Numbered from the stretch's first letter, positions 48,601-58,642 are shown. The stretch is DNA of 64,000 nt from Owenia fusiformis (GCA_903813345.2 CAIIXF020000006.1:33331524-33395523), one strand, 5' to 3'. The notes: a model not told the origin generated them from the letters alone. Program-made: numbers and translations.

Positions 48601-51356
48601 GTTTAAAACACATGTTAGCCACATGGGCACCTGTAAATGTCAGTGTGACATTGTGAATTTACACTTTTCTGGCCAATGTCCACACATATCTGAGTCAGAA
48701 TGTGAAGTTCTTTAATTTTTTTTAAATATTTAGTCGACATTGTTGGAATAGTAGCATAGTTAACAGAGGTTCAATCAATATTATTGTAGAAATCACCCAA
48801 TATTGATTATCATTTATTTGGTTAGAAGTATCACATACATTTGCAAATGACTAACTGCCCCAGCCCTACATCCGGGAATAAGGTCATCCATTTGGAGTCG
48901 ATACCGTCTTATAACTTCGTCATACACCAATGGATCAAATCTGTCATGAAAGATTCTATCTATTTTACAAACATCGTAAAGTGTTTGTATGACGGCATAA
49001 GAGTGCGCGAGCTTACGTCACCTTCCTGAATACAAAAAAGGCGGTCAAACAACCGTTATGTCAGGTTCGTGGCCATACGTAAGCTTCATGAATAAGGCCT
49101 CAGCACCTTATTGCACACTGCTAGGGAAAGCCCTCAAATTTGTTTTAATTATTTTCTCTTAACAAACCTGTCTATCTCTGGTCTGTGCTTGAAATGTATT
49201 GATCTGGTTCTTAAATGCATAATTCCACCTGTGAAAAAGTAAATACATGTTTGTACTGTATAATCATTTGATTTATGGTACCATAGCATCCATTAATCTA
49301 CCATACAGAACAGCAAAAGTTGTGTATGTTGATACCTTGGCTACCTAAAAATACTGTTCCAATGTGGAGGTGTTTCACTAATAAAGAGATTCATTAATAA
49401 TATGTTAGTGGAGCAAACAAATTTGTTGACCAATACAGTATATCCCTCACTTAAGTATTCATAAGCATTTGAAGTTTTATTTCTTACTCCAAAATTCAAG
49501 GAACTATAGTTCAAAATTAGAAAATTAGAAAAGAAGTAAAAAATAAGACTTACAAATCCTGCTCTGCTTTTTTATCAAGAGCATACTCTAGATCTATAAG
49601 CATCAGCTTCTGATAGAGGTCCTGTAGATTCTGGCGGGAAATCCAGGCTTCCCCTGAACCAAAAGGTACATCACATACCTTGCTCTTTATGGCCTCTGCT
49701 TGGCTATAAATACATTTTAATGAAAACATATTACAAAGCTGTATACTGCAGTTAGTATTTTGGAAAATCTCTGACAATGTCAGTATTTTAACGTTTTCAT
49801 GAGCTTAGTTGTCACTATTATGCTTTACTTCTATTTCTTTTATTGTCATGAAGTAAATAAAACCAACTCAAACATAAATAGTTGATAAGCAATAGACTGA
49901 TCAGAGCACATTCTGATTATGTTTTCTAACTAGGAGTGATAAAATGATCTCATACTAACTCTGACAGGCATACTGGCATATAATTACTTGTACAATGTAC
50001 ATGATGTACTACTATAGCTGGATGTTCTTTAAAGCAAAATATTCGTTCTAACTCTGTTAGACAAATTTATTTAGCATTTTACAAATTCTCATTTTGTTGT
50101 GAACTTTAGAATTGATGACAACAATAAGAGATTTTAGAAAAATTGTCTTAAACAAAAATAACGGTCATAAAAAGGAAAATAGATCACTTTTCAAATCATG
50201 TTTTTTCTTTTTCTATGAATGATATCAAATTTTCAAAGATTGTATCATTTAGAGCAATATATTGGGCACATTTTCTGAAAAATTCAAAAGATTCTGTTTA
50301 GCGACCTTTTCTACCTCCTACTTTTAGCTATTTTTCAGTCACATTTTCATAGGGCTGAAAAGGTTATTTCATCATGTTTAGGGTCATTCTGACCATGAAC
50401 ATTGTGATCCTGGACCTGTAAATGGTATTTGGAACTAGTTGAATTGACTGGAGGTCAAAACTCTGTCACCTTGTTCAAAAAATTTCTAAAAATGCAAAAA
50501 ATTTGTCACTTCCTGTTTTGTCATTTCCTGTTAAGGACAGGGTGCATGTTGGGAAATTTTCTGCATTCCTCAATTGAGTCACATGTTATTTTTCAAACAT
50601 GAATAACTCCTTCCCCACATTGTCTACATCTTCCAAGTTTGCACAAAGAGTGCACTTCTGTGCCTAGAAAAGCCTTGTGAGAAGGTTTGTTTTGTAAAAT
50701 GTATAAAAAACGAGAAAATTCAGTGAAAAAATTTTCTGAAAATTTTCTGATTTTTTTCACTGAATTTTCTTGTTTTTTATACACTTTATCAAAACATTCT
50801 TCTCACAAGTCTTTTCTAGGCACAGAAGTGCACTCTTTGTGCAAAACTGGAAGATATAGACAATGAAGGGAAGGAGTGATTCTTGTTTGAAAAATAACAT
50901 GTGACTCAATTGAGGAATGCAGAAAATTTCCCATCATGCACCCTGACCTTAACTTCCATAGCAGTTTAGAGTTTCTAGGCTAGAGTTGAGAACACAGTTA
51001 GATCTACACACAATTGGACATTTCAATGAAACCCTATCACAATTTTGAGAAGGTGGTGTCAATTTACAACAGAAGTTGATTTTGAACTGTGAAGTGCTGA
51101 CATGACTTTAAAATAACCAAAAAAGTCGAGTGACATTCTACATTTCTTCTAAGGTAGATCAGATGTTTTTGTTGATTTTTTGTAAATAAAATTGAAAAGT
51201 TTTCAGAACCCTCTTACTCAATAACAACACAACACAAAGTTCTGAAAGTTAGGCAATGTTTGAGATAGTAAAGAAACAGTTTGTTAGTTTTCTAAATGAA
51301 ACTATAAAGTCCAATAAAAGATAGTTTTACCGCAAAACTTGAGCTGCGCTGCTCAT
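33553..51356 (-). CDS. SMG7: SMG7 / EST1C, nonsense-mediated decay adaptor
   Basis: SMG7 binds phosphorylated UPF1 and recruits decay factors such as CCR4-NOT in the cytoplasm. Exons in order: 51331-51356, 49554-49703, 49168-49228, 47956-48027, 47553-47631, 47268-47360, 46522-46747, 46081-46163, 45275-45493, 44990-45137, 44399-44481, 43915-43981, 42331-42444, 41860-41942, 41494-41624, 39358-39960, 38612-39088, 37166-37370, 36559-36758, 33553-33642. They total 3210 nt, every phase matches, giving 1069 aa against ~1090-1140 in human. The 14-3-3-like domain is at ~1-230; K65 and R162 align with the human phosphoserine-binding K66 and R163. Helical hairpins follow to ~480, then a Gln/Pro/Gly-rich tail. 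The short C-terminal SPLEKLIEQQKHQ aligns with the human C-terminal SALEQLLMQQKQK. Confidence 0.95.
33748..34137 (-). mobile_element. Helitron-like copy, 3' part, reversed
   Basis: On the - strand the end is GTTCGATGGGATTCACTACG...CTGG|T (CCAG at 33748-33751 on +), matching the copies at 22212 and 34141. Core units with AAAATGGCCGACTACTCC follow. It is 5'-truncated where the next copy begins. Confidence 0.75.
34141..35892 (+). mobile_element. Helitron-like (pearl-type) copy with internal insertion
   Basis: Starts TCCCATCGAACGAATTTCGG; the CCGT tract is interrupted at about 34190 and resumes at 34647. The core has six to seven 141-150-bp units with GTAGTGGAGCGATTTTG. It ends GTTCGATGGGATTCGCTACG...CTGG|T at 35892. 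It is nearly identical in plan to the copy at 22212. Confidence 0.8.
34190..34646. other. ~457-bp insertion inside a microsatellite
   Basis: Unlike its surroundings it has neither ATGGCCGCC cores nor CCGT repeats. It is purine-rich (AAAGAAAGAAGAAAAT) and contains no long frame. It separates the two halves of the CCGT tract. Its origin was not recognised. Confidence 0.6.
35893..36320 (-). mobile_element. Helitron-like copy, 5' part, reversed
   Basis: On the - strand it starts TCCCATAGAACGAAGTTCGG (from 36320), then a short CCGT tract (~36262-36285), then the unique segment and part of the core. The 3' end is missing: the core abuts the CTGG end of the preceding copy at 35892. Confidence 0.72.
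36559..37370 (-). CDS. SMG7: SMG7 C-terminal exons with conserved YSLF motif
   Basis: Exons 37166-37370 and 36559-36758 encode residues 906-1040. SATYSLFSQSPLWAP corresponds to the vertebrate LYSLFEGTPWSPS block; SSPLESQENSLRSTPD follows. The donor ATGCAG|GTGAGT ends in phase 0, matching the acceptor of the terminal exon. Confidence 0.92.
37625..38115. mobile_element. MITE with ~75-bp inverted termini (CACACC)
   Basis: The left arm CACACCAGAATAGCCTGACA continues through TCAGATACCGTTGTCACAAA and GACATAACCATCGCTTCAA. The right arm is its inverted copy, ending GGAATAGCC / GGTGTG. Located in the SMG7 intron 37371-38611. No clear target duplication was seen, and there is no coding capacity. Confidence 0.75.
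38612..39960 (-). CDS. SMG7: SMG7 low-complexity tail exons
   Basis: Two large exons (39358-39960, residues 546-746; 38612-39088, residues 747-905). The first encodes a degenerate Q-G-[IMV]-P-Q-G array (~633-680), a Gly run, and three DVRM repeats near its end. The second is Gln/Ser-rich (PLQQQQNLSSQQIHNLQSSL). A proline/glutamine-rich C-terminal region is a family trait that in human contacts the POP2/CAF1 deadenylase. The exact repeats look lineage-specific. Confidence 0.93.
40175..41118. mobile_element. Broken mariner with two inverted transposase tails
   Basis: Termini TAGAGTATCTCAAAAAATGT and the inverse of ACATTTTTTGAGACACCCTG, each next to TA. On the + strand, 40814-40930 encodes YLKEHFKANPKSKD and EIQNILPETLSNVMNNV, the C-terminal end of a mariner transposase. 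On the - strand, 40294-40563 encodes the same region (FLWGNLKNHIYAIPKSKDLE). The catalytic core is absent or frameshifted. It lies in the SMG7 intron 39961-41493. Confidence 0.75.
42560..43544. mobile_element. Tc1/mariner-like element with ~200-bp inverted termini
   Basis: Both ends start CAGTGTGTCTCA(G)AAAAAATG and are flanked by TA. Arms remain similar for ~200 bp (AAAAGTTCAATATCTTTCAT, GCGCCAACTTCT). A - strand frame (43069-43275) with ADRLEELFGNQRIALNYPID and WPRCHATLHP loosely resembles the last catalytic region (DWPxxSPDLNP) of Tc1-type transposases; this is tentative. Confidence 0.65.
46522..51356 (-). CDS. SMG7: SMG7 14-3-3-like domain exons
   Basis: Exons from ATG 51356 through 46522 encode about residues 1-236. 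Recognisable blocks: RQNLQDLYQKLMLIDLEYAL, WNYAFKNQI (K65 in the phosphoserine pocket), LFLDSASGFY, CQYCLVHLGDIARYR (R162), YYRHAANLVPYNGQPYNQLA. All align closely with vertebrate SMG7. Introns between them carry the PIF-like MITE (48449) and the TTAA element (50535). Confidence 0.95.
48449..49100. mobile_element. PIF/Harbinger-like MITE
   Basis: Perfect 18-bp inverted termini AGGCCTTATTCATGAAGC, flanked by CAG on both sides (3-bp, CWG-type target duplication). It lies in the SMG7 intron 48028-49167. The 652-bp interior has no transposase. Confidence 0.75.
50535..50948. mobile_element. TTAA-flanked fold-back MITE
   Basis: TTAA lies at both ends (50531-50534, 50949-50952). The ends GGACAGGGTGCATG and CATGCACCCTGACC are inverted, and nearly the whole 414 bp is one palindrome centred near 50742 (ACTCAATTGAGGAATGCAGA, AAGTGCACTCTTTG, CACTGAATTTTC in both arms). 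TTAA duplications are typical of piggyBac and Kolobok elements. It lies in the first SMG7 intron. Confidence 0.82.
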
Positions 51357-51365
51357 TTTTATTTT

Positions 51366-51380
51366 TCAGGACGCTGCCAT
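51366..51380 (-). promoter_or_regulatory. Four-codon uORF just before SMG7 start
   Basis: ATG GCA GCG TCC TGA (MAAS-stop) lies 9 nt upstream of the SMG7 ATG. It has A at -3 and G at +4, a stronger context than the main start. It matters only if the 5'UTR includes it; CACAG just upstream could also be a splice acceptor. Confidence 0.5.
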
Positions 51381-52039
51381 TTTTTTCTGTGACAAGTGTC
51401 GGTATTATTCACCAATATGCAAATTTTAAAATAAATACGATGTAACTTGTAATTACTTTAATGAACAAACACTTTTTTAGAAGTTAAATAATAAAAAGGG
51501 GTATTTGAAAGTAATTGGATAGTAAATCTATACAATCAAACAGTATCTAAATTGGGAGTATAAGCTTCGTCATGAAATAATACATTTCGGAATATTCCGT
51601 AAAATCTTCGGTAATCTTCGACTGGACTTAGTGCAAGTGCACCAAATCATACACCCACTTCTGCACATTATTGCTGACTTACAACATTCGCTTTGTAGGT
51701 ACCGTAGAAGTAATACGACTATGAACACGTGCGATTATGTTGATACACATTTTCGTAAGTATGTTTTTTTTCTAATTTATACATAACTGAAACCAAAATA
51801 CCCAAATACCCAAGCAAATACCATAAAATGAATGACCAGATCTTGGAAATCACTAAAACTGAAAACACACTACTATACCTTGCATTAGGTGTTCATGAGC
51901 AACCCATTTGGCTTATTAGTAATGATTATGTATTTGTTTTTATTTGTCTGTTCCTTATGAATGGTTTATCGGTTGAAAATTAGATGCTAGTAAGGCACTT
52001 TCAAAAATATATTAAACAATTCAATTAGACAAACAAAGT
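51381..52039. other. Region upstream of SMG7, nothing recognised
   Basis: The SMG7 promoter and 5'UTR should lie here on the - strand, but no TATA box or other element could be defended. No open frame of note. Confidence 0.4.
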
Positions 52040-52124
52040 ATCTTATGCATTTCTAGGTGTTAGGTATAGTAGTGTGGAAAAGGACCTTGGAGTCAATATC
52101 GACAATAATCTCAAGTTCCACCAA
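52040..52124 (+). pseudogene. LINE reverse transcriptase fragment, left part
   Basis: A short frame encodes SSVEKDLGVNIDNNLKFHQ, the motif (EKDLGVxIDxxLKFxxH) in the C-terminal region of CR1/jockey-type LINE reverse transcriptases. It stops at ACCAA (52120-52124), and the same protein resumes at 58648. Its 5' limit is unclear. Confidence 0.75.
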
Positions 52125-52432
52125 CATGGGCGTAGCGCCTGTTACGCACAGAACGCCCGTGCATACCAATTGTTTCAAGATTTTTCAAAAACTAGGCCTA
52201 TAAAAGCGTATTTATTTATGATTGTTAATATTGTGTAAACCACGGACATCAAGTAAGTTTCTGTCGAAAGCCGGAGCATCGATTATTTAAGATTACTCGA
52301 GTCTCTAGCTTACAGCTAGACGAAACTTCATTGATTTCGTATGTACTGTGCTACACGCACCTACACGCACCTAGAACTCATTTTTAATAAAATTTATAAA
52401 TATTTTTAAGAATATTAATCATATTTACACGG

Positions 52433-54626
52433 GATGTCATCGCCTGATTTGGTCAATGTTAGGGAGCAGGTCGTTTTTACAATAAATTTCAATATTTTCA
52501 CACAAAATATTTTTTTACTGAAAAACTGCTCATTCGCAGAGAAAATGTACTAGCACATGCAATGACAATGTCAATCACGCTTCTGTACGAAATTCGGCGG
52601 AAGTCTTTTATAATCTAATACGAAGTTACTAAAAAAGGCGCGAACGCCCTACACTCAAAATGATCGTTTTTCCATTATAACTTTTTAACGTAATTTAACG
52701 AAGGCTTCTAATTATTATCCAAGATAGTCTAAATACCGATTAAAATATTTCTTACTTCAAACAGATACGCCGTCTTTTATTCAATTTTTTAAAAAATAAT
52801 AAAAAATAACTCTTGTCAATGTTAGGGAGCAGTCAATGTTAGGGAGCAAAATGATTTTATCAGAATATTAAAAATGTAGCAAATGGCCATTTAAAATATG
52901 TATGGCATTTATAAACTAAACAATATTGTTTGAATGATTATTTTAAACCCCTTGCCTTAACAAAATTTAACAAAATCGATAAAAAAAATTGTTTTGCATT
53001 TTTGTTATCTTCAGAAAATGGACTCTCAAAGATTTTTGACGAAGGAAAGTTAATTATTATCATGGATAATCTCAGTACATATTGAAATATTTCTTACTTC
53101 AAACAGGTACACCTTTCTTTAATTTTTTTTAAATAATAAAAAATAAGTATGATCAATGTGGCGGAGCAAATCCCACCTTGCCCCATTGGTGTATGTTGGG
53201 CTTCACATAACATGTGACCTGATCGGAAATCCCACGATGCCCCATGGAAAGAATGAACATGTTCATTCTCGATGGGGCAAGATGGGACTCCGTGGGATTT
53301 TGCCCCATCCTGCCCCATCGAATCCCATCGAGTCCAACGTGGGACCTCATGGGACTCGATGGGGCAAGATTATATGCAAGTTGGGGCAAAATCCGACGGA
53401 GTCCCATTGATTCCCACGGACTTCATGGGGCAAAATCCCAAAAGGTCCCACTAGGTCCCACGCCATGTTAAGTCTATGGAGGTCCCAACTTGTCCCATTG
53501 GTGTATACCGGGCTTTAGAGTATCATTAGCAAGTGGTACACATATAACAGAGATCGGACTGCATTGTCTGAGTATTGACAAATTGAAGTATACGTGTAAA
53601 AATCTACAATCATACATGTAACTGCGCAATGAGCCCTTCATAGCGTTTGTGCCAGCTATCAGGTGATACCCGGTCGTAAAGATAAGTGCGAGACTAACTC
53701 TCTTACTTTAATACTAGGAAAATATCAAATCATAGAACTGAAGGATGTCGGAGATTTCTCAAGCCTATATATCAGTTCAGATAATTTATCATCCACAATT
53801 TAGGATTGTGAACTGATGACATCATCAAAAAGTGTATATAACGATACATCCATTCATTTACAGTTTTTTTTTATATTTTTTTTAAATTAATTTATTAACA
53901 TTGAAACATTTATACAATTTTTACATAATATACAATGGTTACATTGGTATTTACAGTTAGAGGTCAACGAATAAAGAAGGAATGGTTCGCATCTAAATAT
54001 TTCTAAAACGAACGTAAACAGGATTTAGCTGAAAATAAAAAATGCAAAATAACCTTTTCAATGATTTTCTTACAATTTTAACGCTTTCCTCCCCAAAGGG
54101 TATCAAATAATCATACAAACAAAATTGTTCAGTTTATAAATGCCATACATATTTTAAATGGCCATTTGCTACATTTTTAATATTCTGATAAAATCATTTT
54201 GCTCCCTAACATTGACTGCTCCCTAACATTGACAAGAGTTATTTTTTATTATTTTTTAAAAAATTGAATAAAAGACGGCGTATCTGTTTGAAGTAAGAAA
54301 TATTTTAATCGGTATTTAGACTATCTTGGATAATAATTAGAAGCCTTCGTTAAATTACGTTAAAAAGTTATAATGGAAAAACGATCATTTTGAGTGTAGG
54401 GCGTTCGCGCCTTTTTTAGTAACTTCGTATTAGATTATAAAAGACTTCCGCCGAATTTCGTACAGAAGCGTGATTGACATTGTCATTGCATGTGCTAGTA
54501 CATTTTCTCTGCGAATGAGCAGTTTTTCAGTAAAAAAATATTTTGTGTGAAAATATTGAAATTTATTGTAAAAACGACCTGCTCCCTAACATTGACTAAA
54601 TCAGGCGATGACATCCCGTGATTTAG
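52433..54626. repeat. ~500-bp near-identical inverted repeat
   Basis: Arm 1 (~52433-52950) and arm 2 (~54120-54626) are almost identical in inverted orientation, from GGGATGTCATCGCCTGATTT to AAATGCCATACATATTTTAAA. Each arm contains three TCAATGTTAGGGAGCA motifs, two adjacent (near 52817 and 52832) and one ~365 bp away. A diverged direct copy of the arm's inner part occurs at about 53038-53170. Confidence 0.9.
53160..53525. repeat. GGGAC/ATGGGGCA-rich repeat in the spacer
   Basis: Nearly 20 dispersed copies of TGGGAC, ATGGGGCA and their complements. Both ends carry a direct repeat of CCCATTGGTGTAT followed by GGGCTT. The composition is far more GC-rich than the flanks. Overlapping frames on both strands reflect the self-complementary repeats. 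Confidence 0.75.
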
Positions 54627-54939
54627 GATGAAGCGTTGCTTGTCTGGATTTAGATATTTCAAAATTTCATTTCGGAGTTTCAACACATGGTGAAATTTTC
54701 TCGCTGTAGCTAAAAATGGCTTCCGGTTCTGGACGTGAATAACATTTGAAATTATTCTCGCTTAAAGAAATCAAATATAACAATAGATTCAGACGGGGAT
54801 GTGAGCTGGTGTTCTTCAAATCTATACATAAAGGTATATTTCATATTATTATGCCATATTTACTGTGCGTGTGACACAATGATTTACAATATTTATAATA
54901 CTAAGGCAGCTCAATCTTCCTCCTCAAAGCCGGAATATA

Positions 54940-55176
54940 CAGTTGGGGACATAAATAAATGACAGGTGGATTTGCTGAAGTGAGGATTTCCCATGTTAAA
55001 AATAAGAGAATTTACAAGAGGCCATACATCAGTGGATGAGATTATACAAAATGTAAAATATACAAATTTTAAGGGATATATATCTAGACAATATTGGAAA
55101 TTATGGGCTTTCAGACCACCATAATTAGGAAATGGTGATCGAAAATCGACCTGTCATTTATTTTTGTCCCCAACTG
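54940..55176. mobile_element. Tc1/mariner-like MITE, intact
   Basis: Near-perfect ~28-bp inverted termini beginning CAGTTGGGGACATAAATAAA, with TA on each side (54938-54939, 55177-55178). At 237 bp it is non-autonomous. Its ends relate it to the elements at 1-319 and 59894-60462. Confidence 0.88.
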
Positions 55177-55606
55177 TAGAGAAGGCTTTGGACCGAAGTA
55201 AATTTAAGAGGACTGAAAACAAGAATGACCTACCTTTTTATTTCCCAAATCTCGCCTGAAATTAGCTCATCTTGGTGACTGTAACCTGTATATCTGTATT
55301 AATAGAGTCTCTTTGTATCACATCTGCCTCAATTTTAAAGTTTTATTGCATGGTATTTTTAATATGATTTCACTGTTTTTGTGGACTGGTACGATTGGGC
55401 CAAGCAAATGGCAGCTGACCTGTTCAAAGTACTTTTAGTATTAATTATCGCAAAAGACAATAATTTTGAAAACAATATTATACTAAATAGATCACTAAGC
55501 ATCTAAGGTAAGTAAAACTAGATGAACAACTTAGTCAATAGTGATAAATAGGCCAACACGAGTTGGCAGATTTGAAATAGACTGCCATCTTGTTTCCAGT
55601 CCTCTT

Positions 55607-57985
55607 TATAATTAGGCCATCAGCTTCACCCCAAAATTTAGGTTATCGGTATCAAATCAGGGGAATAATCGCCATAGTGATTTTTGGGAAGGTTAAGACC
55701 TCTAGAGTAAGAAAATATGTGATAGCATTGCAACAGTTGTAGCTAAATGGGTGTTATCACCCATTTTTCAAAATGGCCGCCGGTGCACGTGTTACAATAT
55801 AAGAGTGGGTATATCTAAGCACACTGAGATGCAGAAACTGATTTTAGGGCCTATGTTACGGTTTTAGGGGTCAAGGATTTCATTTATGTCTAAATCTATG
55901 TCATCAAGCAATTACTTCTTATAGAAATCCAAGATGGCCACCAAAATGGGTGCCAAAACGAATACCGGTATGTAACCATTGATTTAAGCTCGAAGAACAG
56001 TTAAGAACAGTGATTTTGGAGATCATGTCACAGTTCTAGAGTCAAGGATTTCATTTATGTCTAAATCGGAGTCATCAAATAATTACCTTTTCATAAAAAT
56101 ACAAGATGGCCACCAAAATGGGTGCCAAAACGAATATGTAACTATTGATCTAAGCTCAAAGAACAGTGATTTTGGAGATCATGTCTCGGTTTTAAGGGTC
56201 AAGGATTTCATTTATCTCTTTTCTTTTATCATCAAACAATTACTTTTTATAGAAATCCAAGATGGCCACCAAAATGGATGCCAAAATGAATATGTAACTA
56301 TTGATTTAAGCTAAAAGAACAGTTCAGAACAGTAATTTTGGAGACTCTTGCTGGAATAACAACAGAAAACCGCTAAAAGCGCTTTAGTGGAAGGCGCTTT
56401 ACAAAATCGCAATCCCGATTACATCAACAATTCTAACGCGCCTTAGGAATTTTATTTTGAAATTACACCTGTCATTTTTAAAACGCCTTTCAGGCACTTT
56501 TAACGATGTAGATATGAAGAATATTCAGCAGATGTGTACATCTACAATAAATGTATTCTTTTAGCATTTAAAAGAAAATGTAACCGAGACTTTTGCCAGT
56601 GATGTGAACTTACTTTCAATTTGTGCGATATGATTTGATGACCTATTGCATCTTTTGGCTCCCATCCATCATTTCCTGTATTTTTCGGTGGCCCAAATGT
56701 GTAGCATTGGAAATATGTCTTTATTTCGTTTAGGGCAAATGGTAAAAACCCAGGTAGGGCGTTTTAAAAAAACCGATCGGTATTACACTACACTCCAAAA
56801 GCGGCTAATGATTTAAGTCGTTTTCTAGTGACTAGGGTTCTAGGAGTTTTCAAAAGCGCTTTTGTAAAACCGCAATAGTGATTACACCTATTTTTCAAAC
56901 CGGGTTAAAACCTTAGGCGCCAGCATCTGTCTACTTTGAAGGGGCCAAGGATTTCATTTATGGCTAAATATAAGTAATCAAATAATTACTTTTTATAGAA
57001 ATCCAAGATGGCCACCAAAATGCTATCCTGAAATGAATATGTAACTATTGATCTAAGCTCAAAGAACAGTTAAGGACAGTGATTTTGGAGACCATGTCCA
57101 GGTTTAAGAGGCCAAAAATTTATGTCTATGAGCTTAAATCAAACATTTTGGCACCCATTTTGGTGGCCATCTTGGATTTCTATATAAAGTAATTGTTTGA
57201 TAACTCCAATTTAGACATAAATGAAATCCTTGACCCCTAAAACGCAGACATGTCCTCCAAAATCACTGTTCTTAACTGTTCTTTGAGCTTAAATCAATAG
57301 TTGAATATTCATTTTGGCAGCCATTTTGGTGGCCATCTTGGATTTTTTATTTAATGTAATTGTTTGATGACTTAGATTTAGACATAAGTCAAATCCTTGA
57401 CCCTTAAAACCTAGATATGGTCTCCAAAATCACTGTTCTTTACTGTTCTTTGAGTTTAAATCAATAGTTACATATTCGATTTGGCATCCATTTTGGTGGC
57501 CATCTTGGATTTTTATGAAAAGTAATTATTTGATGACTCAGATTTAGACATAAATCAAATCCTTGACCTTTAAAACACAGACATGGGCTCAAAAATCACT
57601 GTTCTTGAGTGTTTCTTGAGCATTAACAGTAGTTACATTCTTTTTTGCACCCATTTTGGCATCCATCTTGGATTTCTATAAGAAGCAATTGTTTGATGAC
57701 TTAGATTTAGACATAAATGAAATCGTTGACCCCTAAAACCTAGACATAGGTCCTAAAATCACAGTTTTTGCATCTCAGTGTGCTTAGATATACCCACTCT
57801 TATATTGTGACATGTGCACCGGCGGCCATTTTGAAAAATGGGTGATAACACCCATTTAGCTACAATTGCTGCAATGCTATCACATATTTTCTTACTCTAG
57901 AGGTCTTAACCTTCCCAAAACTCACTATGGCGATTATTCCCCTAATTTGATACCGACCAACCCCCCAGGCTGATGGCCTAAATCT
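55607..57985. repeat. Large palindrome of ~165-bp monomers
   Basis: The outer arms (AGGCCATCAGC, GGTATCAAAT, GGCGATTATTCCCC, AGGTCTTAACCTTCCC, GGGTGATAACACCCATTTAG) occur inverted at ~55607-55830 and ~57775-57985. Between them are four forward monomers (CAAGGATTTCATTTA at about 55872, 56044, 56202, 56948) and four reversed monomers (57130-57760). All carry AAGATGGCCACCAAAATG. About 580 bp of unrelated sequence (56350-56930, repeated GCGCTTT/AAAGCGC) interrupts the forward set. Confidence 0.85.
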
Positions 57986-58642
57986 ATGCTCCAGCTTTCG
58001 CCAGAAACTTACTTGACGTCCGTGGTGTAAACCGAATAGGTAATTCTTCAGATAGCCAGATCATTTCTATATTTCGTAATCTTTAATTAATATAATTTGT
58101 CCAAGCATATCAATCGATATCGTTATGTTTTTCTGGTCCTTTAAAATCAAAATATCAGTCTACTAGTAACACTTTTAAACCGGATATAGATGATGCTAAA
58201 TTTTACCGGGGAAGCCGTGTCTGTAGTTTTTTGTATTGTGCAATTTTTTGATTTTGAAATTTAATTTGTTGACAATCGGAAAATATGCAGGCGCCTCTAC
58301 AAGGCCCACCGCCACATGGGCGAGAAGGAAGCCAAGGAGGCTTGCTTAAGCCTTGAACTGAGCTTTTGCCAGTTTACCATGGACGTTACATTTGACCTGA
58401 GACCCTCGGTGAATTGGAAAAAATAAAATTTATTAAAATGCATCAATTTATTTGCACATTTTCTGATAATTCCGTAATTTTAACGATTTTGTATAAATAG
58501 AATTATCTAAGGTTAAAAAAAACACTCAGAATGCATCAAATAACGCATTTGAAAAAAAATTTCCCGGGAGATGCGCGGCCTTTGGCCGCGCATTCAGGCA
58601 TCAGCGAGTGCGTACCAACTCAAAAATAGCCCTTCACCCATG

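Larger units (their letters stand above)
52125..58642. mobile_element. 6.5-kb composite insertion inside a LINE
   Basis: It starts CATGGGCGTAGCG and ends CTTCACCCATG; ACCAA flanks it on both sides (52120-52124 and 58643-58647), and removing it restores LINE coding continuity. Internal inverted pairs: 52235-52290 with 57985-58031 (ACCACGGAC, AAGTAAGTTTCTG), ~52433-52950 with ~54120-54626, and ~55607-57985. A GC hairpin (GCGCGGCC-TTT-GGCCGCGC) lies near 58573. No transposase or other enzyme was recognised in it. The superfamily is unknown. Confidence 0.75.

Noticed and set aside
53153-53410. Overlapping open frames on both strands with SHLAPS/MGQNP repeats
   Set aside because: Self-complementary TGGGAC/GGGGCA repeat, not a protein.
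55740-56345. Open frame with IQDGHQNGCQNEYVTIDLS repeats as a repeat protein
   Set aside because: The repeats are the ~165-bp non-coding monomers of the palindrome, also present reversed with stops.
58573-58642. Helitron 3' end for the 6.5-kb insertion (GC hairpin near its right end)
   Set aside because: The hairpin is ~50 bp from the border and the insertion has a target duplication, which Helitrons do not make.
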